Assembly: GCF_001293525.1 (NCBI RefSeq)
Contig: NZ_BBYR01000030.1
Span: 1-64,000, forward strand
Direction of reading: 5' to 3'
DNA from: Pseudideonella sakaiensis
Lineage (GTDB): Bacteria > Pseudomonadota > Gammaproteobacteria > Burkholderiales > Burkholderiaceae_C
Length of the DNA: 64,000 bases
Part shown: piece after piece, positions 55,797 to 64,000 of the stretch
Layout: each line of letters starts with the position of its first letter
Numbering within the stretch: position 1 is the stretch's first letter
The notes under the pieces: model-generated
Database searches by the model: none
Seen by the model: the letters and a program-made list of their open reading frames with translations, nothing else
What the model was told of the DNA's origin: nothing
Made by a program: the position numbers and the translations under genes

Positions 55797-56381
55797 ATGG
55801 ACGAGCCCGAACCCGCCGCGGCTGCGGCCGCCGAAGTCACCCAGCTGCTGCAGCGCGCGGCCGCCGGCGACCGCGCCGCGGCCGACCGCGCCTTCAGCCT
55901 GCTGTACGACGAGCTGCGCCGCCAGGCGCGCCGGCGGCTGTGGCAGTCCGGCGAGGTCAGCGCGCTCGACACCACCGGGCTGGTGCACGAGGTCTACCTG
56001 CGGCTGCAGGCCGGCGCGCCGCGCGACTTCCCCGACCGCCGGCACTTCCTGTCGTACGCCGCGCGGGCGATGCGCGGCGTGGTGGTCGACGCGATCCGCG
56101 CGCGCCAGGCGCAGCGCCGCGGCGGCGAGTTCGAGCGCGTCACGCTCGGCACCGGCGTGCTGGAGTCGGTGGCCGTCGCGGACGACGCCGAGGTGCTGCG
56201 CGTGCACGAGAGCCTGGACGCGCTGGCCGAGGTCGACGAACGCCTGGCGCGCGTGGTGGAGCTGCGCTACTTCTGCGGCATGACCGAGGCCGAGGTGGCC
56301 GCCTGCCTCGAGGTGACCGAGCGCACCGTGCGCCGCGACTGGCAGAAGGCGCGCCTGATCCTGCTCACCAGCCTCGCGTGA
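55797..56381 (+). CDS. ECF sigma factor of the TIGR02999/ECF43 type
   Basis: A 194-residue ECF sigma factor. Region 2 has the block TTGLVHEVYLRLQ and RHFLSYAARAMRGVVVDAIR; region 4 reads RVVELRYFCGMTEAEVAACLEVTERTVRRDWQKA. In region 2.2 most ECFs carry D-x-E-D before LVQE; here the residues are D58-T59-T60-G. Loss of the negative charge and presence of Thr is the mark of the ECF43 group, in which a Ser/Thr kinase phosphorylates the threonine to allow RNA polymerase binding. There is no anti-sigma gene; the next gene, overlapping by GTGA, is a kinase. Confidence 0.9.
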   Translation: MDEPEPAAAAAAEVTQLLQRAAAGDRAAADRAFSLLYDELRRQARRRLWQSGEVSALDTTGLVHEVYLRLQAGAPRDFPDRRHFLSYAARAMRGVVVDAIRARQAQRRGGEFERVTLGTGVLESVAVADDAEVLRVHESLDALAEVDERLARVVELRYFCGMTEAEVAACLEVTERTVRRDWQKARLILLTSLA

Positions 56382-59173
56382 GCGACGCGCCACCGCCGCC
56401 ACCGCCGCCGCCCGGGCCGCCGCCGCCCGCGGGCACCGGCGCGGGCCGCATCGACGCGGCCCGCTGGGCCCGCCTGCTGCCGCTCATCGACGCGCTGGAG
56501 GCGCTGCCCGACGATGCCGCCCGCGAGGCCCGCCTGGCCGCGCTGCGCGCCGAGGACCCGTCGCTCGCCGACGAGCTGCCCGGCCTGCTGCAGCGCCTGG
56601 CCTCGCTCGACGACGAGGCCTTCATGCAGCACGGCCCGGCGGGCGTCGCCGCCCGCCCGGGGCCGGCGCCCGGCCGGCGCGTCGGCCCCTACCGGCTGCA
56701 GCGGCTGCTCGGCGAGGGCGGCATGGGCGCGGTCTGGCTGGCGCACCGCGACGACGGCCGCTACGAGGGCGAGGTGGCGATCAAGTTCCTGCACGCCGGC
56801 CGCGTCGGCCGCGGCGAGGAGGCCCGCTTCGCGCGCGAGGGCCGCATCCTGGCGCGGCTCGACCACCCGCACATCGCGCGCCTGCTGGACGCCGGCCTGC
56901 TCGACGGCGAGGCCGGCCTGCCCTGCCTGGTGCTGGAGTACGTGCGCGGCGAGCCGATCGACCGCTACTGCGAGCGGCTCGCGCTGGACCTGCGCGCCCG
57001 CATCGGCCTGTGCCTGGACGTGCTGGCGGCGGTGGCGCATGCCCACGAGCGGCTGATCCTGCACCGCGACCTGAAGCCGTCGAACATCCTCGTCACGGCC
57101 GAGGGCCAGGTGAAGCTGCTCGACTTCGGCATCGCGCGCCTGGTGGCGGACGAGGAGGCGGCCGAGACCGCGGCGCTGACCCAGCATGCCGGGCCGGTGT
57201 TCACGCCGATGTTCGCCGCGCCGGAGCAGATCCAGGGCCTGCCGCCGACGCCGGCCACCGATGTCTATGCGCTGGGCGTGCTGCTCTACCTGCTGCTCGG
57301 CGGCGGGCACCCGACCACCGGGGCACGCACCACGCCGCTGGAGCGGCTGCGCGCGGTGCTGGAGGTGCAGCCGCCGCGGCTGTCGGAACGGGTCGCGGCG
57401 CGCGGCGATGCGGCGGCCCGCCGCCTCGCGCGGCAGCTGCGCGGCGACCTCGACACCATCGTCGCGAAGGCGCTGAAGAAGGACCCGGCCGAGCGCTACC
57501 GCCAGGCCGACGACCTCGCCGACGACCTGCGCCGCCACCTGAGGGCCGAGCCGGTCGTTGCCCGGCCCGACCGCTGGAGCTACCGCGCGTCGCGCTTCGT
57601 GCGGCGCAACCGCCTGCCGGTGGCGCTGGGCGGCATGGCGCTGGCCGCGGTGCTGGCCACCGCCGCCGTCGCGGTGCGGCAGGCGCACGAGGCGACGCAG
57701 CAGCGCGAGGTGGCCAGCCTGCAGCGCCAGCGCGCCGAGGGCCTGGTCGAGTTCATGCTCGGCGACCTGCGCGAGCGTCTCGAGCCGCTGGGCCGCATCG
57801 ACGTGCTGGACGCGGTCAGCCAGCGCGCGCTCGACTATTACGACGCGGCGCCGGCCGGCGAGGCGCTCGACGATGCCGGGCTCGGCCGCCAGGCGCGCGC
57901 GCTGCGCCAGCTGGGGCTGATCGAGCAGGCGCGCGGCCGCCTGCCCGAGGCGCGCCGCCACCTCGAGGCCGCGGCCGGGCGCAGTGCGCAGTGGCTGCAG
58001 CGCCGCCCGGACGATCCGCAGCGCCTGCTCGCGCATGCGCAGAGCGAGGCCGAGCTGGGCTACATGGCCGGCCTGTCGCTGGACTTCGAGGCCGCGCCCC
58101 CGCACTTCGAGCGCGCCCTGGCCGGCCTGGCCCGGGCGCGCCGGCAGCAGCCCGGCGACGTCGCGCTCGAGCTGGCCGAGGCCGACCTCGTGGCCCAGTA
58201 CGGCCAGATCCACGTGGACGCCGACCACCCGCAGCGGGCGCTGCCGCTGCTGCGCCGTGCCGAGGCCACCTACCTGCGCCGGGTGGCCGGCCGCCCGGAA
58301 CTGGCGGTGCGCCTGACGGAGGTGCGCGCCGCGATCGGCGACGCCCACTACGGGCTGGGCGAATACCGGCGCGCCGTCGACGCGCTGAGCCGGCTGGGCG
58401 AGGGCCTGCCGGCCCTGCCCGCCGCCGACCAGCGCGTGATCGACTCCCAGCTGGCGGCGCAGAACCGGCTGCAGGCCGCCTACCTGCGGATCGGCGACGC
58501 GGCGTCGGCGCGCCGCGTCGGCCGCGAGCTGGTGCAGCGCGCCGAGGCGATGGTCGCCCACGACCCGGAGAACCTGTCCAACCTCGACGCGCTCAGCTTC
58601 TACCGGGCGCAGTACGCCGAGGGCCTGGTGGCGCAGCAGTCGCCCGACGCGGCCGCGCAGATCGAGGCCATCGGCGCGGCCGTGCCCCAGCTGCTGGCCG
58701 CCAGCCCCGACGCCGCACGCACCTCGGTCACGCTGCGCGGCTGGTGGCTGGCGCTGCGCGCGGAATGGCGCGCCGACGATCCCGGCCTGCCCGCCGCACT
58801 GGCGGCGCTCGCCACCGAGACCGGTCGCGACCGCTCCGACCGGCTCTGCCTCGGCTGGGCGGCGCTGTGGCAGGGCGACCTGGCCGCGCGCGCCGGGCGG
58901 CCGGACGAGGCCGCGTCGCACTGGCGGCGCGCGCTGTCGCTGCTGCGCGAGCCCGGCGGCGAGGTGCCGCCCAGCGATTTCGCGGCCGCCTTCCGCGGCC
59001 ACCTGGCCTGGCGCCTGGGTGACCGCGCGGCCGCCGAATCGGTGCTCGAGCGCCTGCGGCTGCGCGAGTTCCGGCACCCGATCGCGGCCGTGCTGGCGGC
59101 CCGGCTGGACGGTCCGCCGGCGCCCGAGGCCTTGCGCCGCTGGGCCGGCGTGCTCGGCGGGCAGGCCCGCTGA
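56378..59173 (+). CDS. Transmembrane serine/threonine protein kinase with TPR tail
   Basis: A 931-residue Hanks-type kinase from a GTG that overlaps the sigma stop. Order: Pro-rich start; helical segment 27-85; kinase domain about 103-395 with GEGGMGAVW at 112-120, K136 (VAIK), H229-R-D231-LKPSN and D249-F-G; one TM at about 412-432; then about 500 residues of TPR-like helices. All catalytic residues are present. The TPR tail lies across the membrane from the kinase and probably senses a signal. The adjacent ECF43-type sigma is the likely substrate. Confidence 0.92.
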   Translation: MSDAPPPPPPPPGPPPPAGTGAGRIDAARWARLLPLIDALEALPDDAAREARLAALRAEDPSLADELPGLLQRLASLDDEAFMQHGPAGVAARPGPAPGRRVGPYRLQRLLGEGGMGAVWLAHRDDGRYEGEVAIKFLHAGRVGRGEEARFAREGRILARLDHPHIARLLDAGLLDGEAGLPCLVLEYVRGEPIDRYCERLALDLRARIGLCLDVLAAVAHAHERLILHRDLKPSNILVTAEGQVKLLDFGIARLVADEEAAETAALTQHAGPVFTPMFAAPEQIQGLPPTPATDVYALGVLLYLLLGGGHPTTGARTTPLERLRAVLEVQPPRLSERVAARGDAAARRLARQLRGDLDTIVAKALKKDPAERYRQADDLADDLRRHLRAEPVVARPDRWSYRASRFVRRNRLPVALGGMALAAVLATAAVAVRQAHEATQQREVASLQRQRAEGLVEFMLGDLRERLEPLGRIDVLDAVSQRALDYYDAAPAGEALDDAGLGRQARALRQLGLIEQARGRLPEARRHLEAAAGRSAQWLQRRPDDPQRLLAHAQSEAELGYMAGLSLDFEAAPPHFERALAGLARARRQQPGDVALELAEADLVAQYGQIHVDADHPQRALPLLRRAEATYLRRVAGRPELAVRLTEVRAAIGDAHYGLGEYRRAVDALSRLGEGLPALPAADQRVIDSQLAAQNRLQAAYLRIGDAASARRVGRELVQRAEAMVAHDPENLSNLDALSFYRAQYAEGLVAQQSPDAAAQIEAIGAAVPQLLAASPDAARTSVTLRGWWLALRAEWRADDPGLPAALAALATETGRDRSDRLCLGWAALWQGDLAARAGRPDEAASHWRRALSLLREPGGEVPPSDFAAAFRGHLAWRLGDRAAAESVLERLRLREFRHPIAAVLAARLDGPPAPEALRRWAGVLGGQAR

Positions 59174-59197
59174 GCCGGCGCGGCCCCGCAGCGGTCG

Positions 59198-60718
<1,521 letters not shown>

Positions 60719-60824
60719 GCGTGTCTCCTGGGGTGCGTGGATCCGGTGCCGGGCAGTCTAGGCAGCGCGGCCGGGCACCGCAATCGCGCCCGGCTGATTC
60801 CATCGTTCGATAAACTGAACGACG

Positions 60825-61817
60825 ATGAAGGCCTCCGACCTCGATCCTCCCGGGCCCGCATCCGGGCGCGCCGGCCCGGCGGGCGGCCAGCGCATCGACC
60901 TGCTGTGGCCGCAGGTGCACACGCTGACGCTGCTGGCCCAGCTCGGCAGCTTCACCGCGGCGGCGCAGCGCCTCGGGCTCAGCAAGGCGGCGGTCAGCCA
61001 GCGCATCGCCGAGCTCGAGCGCGACGTCGGCCAGACCCTGGTGCAGCGCAGCAGCCGCTCGCTGCGCCTGACCGAGGCCGGCCGCACGCTGGTCGCGCAG
61101 AGCGTCGACGCCTTCGCGCAGATCGCGCGCGGCGTGGCCGAGGCGCGCGACCAGGCCGGTGCGCCGCGCGGGCTGGTGCGGGTGTCGGCGCCGGTGGCGC
61201 TCGGGCGGCAGCGCGTCGCGCCGGCGATCGCGGCCTTCTGCCGCGCCGAGCCGGCCGTGCGCGTCGAGCTGGACCTGTCGGACCGGCTGGTCACGCTCGC
61301 GCACGAGGGCTTCGACCTCGCGATCCGCCACGCCGGCGCGCCGCCCGACAACCACGTCGCCTGGCGGCTCGACGACTCGGCCTCGGTGATTGCGGCGAGC
61401 AGCGCCTACCTGCGCCGCCACGGCACGCCGGCGCACCCGGCCGACCTGGCGCGCCATGCCTGCCTGACCTACCTGCGCCCGGGGCCGGCGCTGTGGCCCT
61501 TCGAGCGCCGCGGCGCCGCGGGCGAGGAGCCGGAGCGGGTGCACGTCAACGTGCAGGGCCCGCTGCGCGCCAACAACAGCGAGGTGCTGCGCGACGCGGC
61601 GCTGGACGGGCTCGGCATCGCACTGCTGCCCGATTTCAGCGCGGCCGACGCGCTGGCGCGCGGGCGGCTGCGCCTGCTGCTGCCGCAGTGGCGCCCGGTG
61701 GCGGTGTTCGGCGATGCGATCTGGGCGCTGCGGCCCTGGGCGCCGCACACGCCGAAGGCGGTGCAGGCGCTGGTGGCGCACCTGCGCGAGGCCTTCCGCC
61801 GGCCGCCGGCGGCCTGA
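60825..61817 (+). CDS. LysR-family transcriptional regulator
   Basis: A 330-residue LTTR with the HTH shifted inward (about 25-85) by a Gly/Pro-rich extension. It reads LLAQLGSFTAAAQRLGLS, then KAAVSQRIAELERDVG and LVQRSSRSLRLTEAG. The effector domain carries the CrgA-like RVSAPVALGRQRVAP block. It is divergent from mmsA, and an AT-richer patch GTTCGATAAACTGAACGA (about 60804-60822) with GTTC/GAAC arms lies just before the start, a likely operator. It is probably the regulator of mmsA. Confidence 0.9.
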   Translation: MKASDLDPPGPASGRAGPAGGQRIDLLWPQVHTLTLLAQLGSFTAAAQRLGLSKAAVSQRIAELERDVGQTLVQRSSRSLRLTEAGRTLVAQSVDAFAQIARGVAEARDQAGAPRGLVRVSAPVALGRQRVAPAIAAFCRAEPAVRVELDLSDRLVTLAHEGFDLAIRHAGAPPDNHVAWRLDDSASVIAASSAYLRRHGTPAHPADLARHACLTYLRPGPALWPFERRGAAGEEPERVHVNVQGPLRANNSEVLRDAALDGLGIALLPDFSAADALARGRLRLLLPQWRPVAVFGDAIWALRPWAPHTPKAVQALVAHLREAFRRPPAA

Positions 61818-61846
61818 AAAGGCGGCCCGGCGCCGGCCTCGCCGCG

Positions 61847-62377
61847 TCAGGGCCGGCGCGCCGCGACCGGGGTGCAGGGCTCCAGCGTGGCCAGGTAGGC
61901 GATCAGCCGGCGCCGGGCGACCGGGCTGCTGACCTGCACGTCCATGGCCTGGCCCGGCACCCGGCTTTCCGGGTCGCTCAGCCAGGCGTCGAGCTCGGCC
62001 GGGGTCCAGGTGATGCCGGAGCGGCGCAGCGCCTCGGAGTAGCGGAAGCCGGGCTGGGTGGCGGCGGCGCGGCCGACCACGCCGCAGTGCGCCGGGCCCT
62101 CGCGGTGCATCCCGGTCGCATGGCAGCGCGCGCAGCGGCGCTGGTACACCGCGTGGCCGAGGCGCGCCTCCGGCTCGTCGGCCGGCGGGCTGCTGGCGCC
62201 CGGGGTGCTGGCCGACAGCAGCAGCGGCAGCGCGAGCAGCAGGAGCAGCGCCGCGCAGAGCCCCGCGCGGACCGCGCCCGGCCCGTCCCCGGCGGGGCGC
62301 GTGCGCTCGCTGCCCGCGCGGGGTGGCAAGCGGGGCGCGGGCGGCGGGCCGCCGCCGGGGTGCGGAGGCCGGTCCAT
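61847..62377 (-). CDS. Exported class I c-type cytochrome
   Basis: A 176-residue protein with an N-terminal proline-rich cytosolic segment, one hydrophobic signal-anchor (about 38-56) and a single haem c domain. The haem site is CARCHATG and the Met ligand is probably in SRVPGQAMDVQV. YSEALRRSGITWTPAELDAWL is the typical middle of cytochrome c550/c2-like proteins. It is convergent with the LysR gene and stands alone, so the redox partner is unknown. Confidence 0.88.
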   Translation of the reverse strand: MDRPPHPGGGPPPAPRLPPRAGSERTRPAGDGPGAVRAGLCAALLLLLALPLLLSASTPGASSPPADEPEARLGHAVYQRRCARCHATGMHREGPAHCGVVGRAAATQPGFRYSEALRRSGITWTPAELDAWLSDPESRVPGQAMDVQVSSPVARRRLIAYLATLEPCTPVAARRP

Positions 62378-62551
62378 GGCCGGTTGTCGGCGCGGACGGG
62401 TGGCGACTTGAGCGCGCCCCCAGGGCCGGGCGGTGGCCGTCCCGCCTCCCGCGGGGGTCGAGACAACTTGGGGAACCGAGGCCACCGGCAGGCCGCCCAC
62501 CGGGGCGGCGACAATCGGGGGCTGCGCCGGCACCCGCCGGCGCCTTCGACC

Positions 62552-63628
62552 ATGGACCTCGAGACCTTCCGCCGCCGCCTGACCGCCCACGGCGCCCTGC
62601 CCGTGCATGTGCGGCGCGTGCTGCGCCTGTGGTCGCAGGGCCTGCCGCAGGACCACGGCCGCCGCAAGCCGCAGGACACGCTGCCGGCCGCGGTGCGTGC
62701 CGAGCTGCCGGCGCTGCTGGCCGACCTGGAAGCGCTGGCCCGCGTGGACAGCGAGCACCCCGCGGCCGACGGCGCGCGCCGGCTGCTGGTCCGGCTGGCC
62801 GACGGCCAGGGCATCGAGGCGGTGCTGCTGCCGCGCGGCGGCCTGTGCGTGTCCACCCAGGTCGGCTGCGCGGTCGGCTGCGGCTTCTGCATGACCGGAC
62901 GCAGCGGCCTGCTGCGCCAGCTGGGCAGCGCCGAGATCGTCGCGCAGGTCGCGCTGGCGCGGCGCCTGCGCGCCGTGCGCAAGGTGGTCTTCATGGGCAT
63001 GGGCGAGCCGGCGCACAACCTCGATGCGGTGCTCGACGCGGTGGAGCTGCTGGGCACGCTGGGCGGCCTGGGCCACAAGGCGATCGTCGTCTCCAGCGTC
63101 GGCGACGCGCGGCTGTTCGAGCGCCTGCAGGCGCTGCCGCCGGGCGCGGTGCGGCCCGCGCTGGCGCTGTCGCTGCACAGCTGCGACGACGCGCGCCGCG
63201 AAGCCCTGCTGCCGCGCGCGCCGCGCCTTCCGGTGGCCGAGCTGGCCGCGGCCGCGACGCGCTGGGCGCGCGACAGCGGCTACCCGCTGCAGGTGCAGTG
63301 GACCCTGCTGGCCGGCCTGAACGATGGCGACGACGAGCTCGAGGGCCTGGTGCGGCTGTTCGCCGGGCAGCCGGCGATCGTCAACTTCATCCCGTGGAAC
63401 ACGGTCGAGGGCCTGCCCTGGCGGCGGCCCGACCCGGCGCGCAGTGTCACGATGGTGCGCGCGCTGCGCGAGCGCGGCGTGCTGGCCACCCTGCGCCAGT
63501 CGGCCGCGCAGGACGTCGACGGCGGCTGCGGCCAGCTGCGTGCCCGCGTCGACGGCGCTGCCGGTGCGGACGCGGTGCCGCTGCGTCGCATCGACCGAGC
63601 CCGGCCGGCCGCTGCAGCTGCTGCATGA
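62552..63628 (+). CDS. RlmN/Cfr-family radical SAM RNA methyltransferase
   Basis: A 358-residue radical SAM enzyme of the RlmN family, which methylates C2 of adenine in 23S rRNA or tRNA. The cluster ligands are C106, C110 and C113 (CAVGCGFC). The two mechanistic cysteines are present at C99 (LCVSTQVG) and C326 (DGGCGQL). GMGEPAHN and the SLHSCDD block complete the pattern. It is shorter and more divergent than housekeeping RlmN and is not next to ndk or pilF, so it is probably a paralogue. The true start is ATG 62552; the very long upstream open frame is antisense to other genes. Confidence 0.87.
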   Translation: MDLETFRRRLTAHGALPVHVRRVLRLWSQGLPQDHGRRKPQDTLPAAVRAELPALLADLEALARVDSEHPAADGARRLLVRLADGQGIEAVLLPRGGLCVSTQVGCAVGCGFCMTGRSGLLRQLGSAEIVAQVALARRLRAVRKVVFMGMGEPAHNLDAVLDAVELLGTLGGLGHKAIVVSSVGDARLFERLQALPPGAVRPALALSLHSCDDARREALLPRAPRLPVAELAAAATRWARDSGYPLQVQWTLLAGLNDGDDELEGLVRLFAGQPAIVNFIPWNTVEGLPWRRPDPARSVTMVRALRERGVLATLRQSAAQDVDGGCGQLRARVDGAAGADAVPLRRIDRARPAAAAAA

Positions 63629-64000
63629 GCGGCCTCGGCACCGGCGTGCTCGGCGGCGTGCTGCTGCACGTGGCCGGGCTGTGGACGCTGTCCGCGCTGG
63701 ACGCCACCGGCAAGCACCTGGTGCTGGCCGGCGTGCCGCTGCTGATGCTGGCCTGGGCGCGCTATGCGCTGCACACGGCGCTGGTGGCCGTCGTCTGGTG
63801 GCCGCGCCGCGGGCACGCGCTGTGGGCGACACGCTCGCTGCCGCGCCAGCTGCAGCGCGGCGCGCTGATGGTGCTGACCACGGTGTCCTTCTTCGGCGTG
63901 CTGCGCCACCTGCCGCTGGCCGAGGCGACCGCGCTGAACTTCCTCGCGCCGGTGGTGCTGATGGCGCTGGCCCCCTGGCTGCTGCACGAGCCGCACCGCT
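63625..64000 (+). CDS. EamA-family transporter, cut by the window end
   Basis: The first 125 residues of a DMT-superfamily permease. Several hydrophobic helices are visible, with the EamA-type segment LAWARYALHTALVAVVWWP and LTTVSFFGVLRHLPLAEATALNFLAP. Its ATG overlaps the stop of the RlmN-like gene by four bases (ATGA). The C-terminal half lies beyond the window. The substrate is unknown. Confidence 0.85.
   Translation, partial: MSGLGTGVLGGVLLHVAGLWTLSALDATGKHLVLAGVPLLMLAWARYALHTALVAVVWWPRRGHALWATRSLPRQLQRGALMVLTTVSFFGVLRHLPLAEATALNFLAPVVLMALAPWLLHEPHR

Overview
The window is very GC-rich chromosomal DNA (GC-ending codons almost everywhere) with the habits of a Burkholderiales bacterium of the Rubrivivax/Leptothrix/Piscinibacter type. 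Supporting signs are Bug-type tricarboxylate receptors, tannase/feruloyl-esterase lipoproteins, many LysR/AraC/TetR regulators, an AcuI-like reductase and a TtrD-free, aerobic heterotroph gene set. The genus is an inference; no rRNA, tRNA, CRISPR array, intact insertion sequence or prophage was found.

Layout. 1-2.6 kb: a CAP-domain lipoprotein behind an octamer tandem repeat, a solitary P-loop ATPase and a broken parD copy. 2.6-6.0 kb: DMT transporter with an AhpD-like protein, divergent from a haloalkane dehalogenase overlapping a LysR gene. 6.0-9.5 kb: a two-subunit molybdenum hydroxylase (iorAB-like) translationally coupled to an AraC regulator. 9.7-12.8 kb: TetR regulator divergent from acuI, then an exported crotonase-like protein and an exported SnoaL-like protein. 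12.9-16.4 kb: two alpha/beta hydrolases and an SDR, divergent from a GlxA-type AraC activator. 16.4-19.5 kb is the most disturbed stretch (lower GC, remnants): an acetamidase fragment, a dispersed repeat, a kinase-like protein, a ParDE toxin-antitoxin pair and a transposase scrap.

19.5-25.8 kb is the most unusual region. One 879-residue reading frame joins an AraC-type regulator to a complete acetamidase/formamidase. It is transcribed divergently from a second, Tat-exported acetamidase/formamidase, with paired direct repeats between them. A Bug receptor and an SDR that lacks the usual Tyr/Lys active site follow. 25.9-32.5 kb: cytochrome c, a small repeat protein, prolyl oligopeptidase lipoprotein, exported methyltransferase, and a Pit phosphate transporter with its DUF47 partner. 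32.6-40.5 kb: LysR divergent from a catabolic cluster (Abhydrolase_10 lipoprotein, AtuA and its small partner, Bug receptor) followed by a tannase-family lipoprotein. 40.6-44.0 kb: a desuccinylase/aspartoacylase-like enzyme with a polar amino acid ABC importer that has no ATPase gene here.

44.1-46.8 kb is a yfiR-yfiN-yfiB c-di-GMP signalling operon with a 60-bp tandem repeat placed between yfiN and yfiB. 47.4-50.4 kb holds infA, a cold-shock gene and katG. 50.5-55.7 kb: a second tannase-family lipoprotein divergent from MarR, then GNAT and a second prolyl oligopeptidase. 55.8-59.2 kb: an ECF sigma factor overlapping a transmembrane Ser/Thr kinase with a TPR tail; the sigma carries two threonines where most ECFs have acidic residues, which fits activation by phosphorylation. 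59.2-64 kb: mmsA divergent from LysR, a cytochrome c, an RlmN-like radical SAM methyltransferase and the start of an EamA transporter cut by the window edge.

Many genes overlap by the four bases ATGA/GTGA, so transcription and translation are probably coupled in most small operons.
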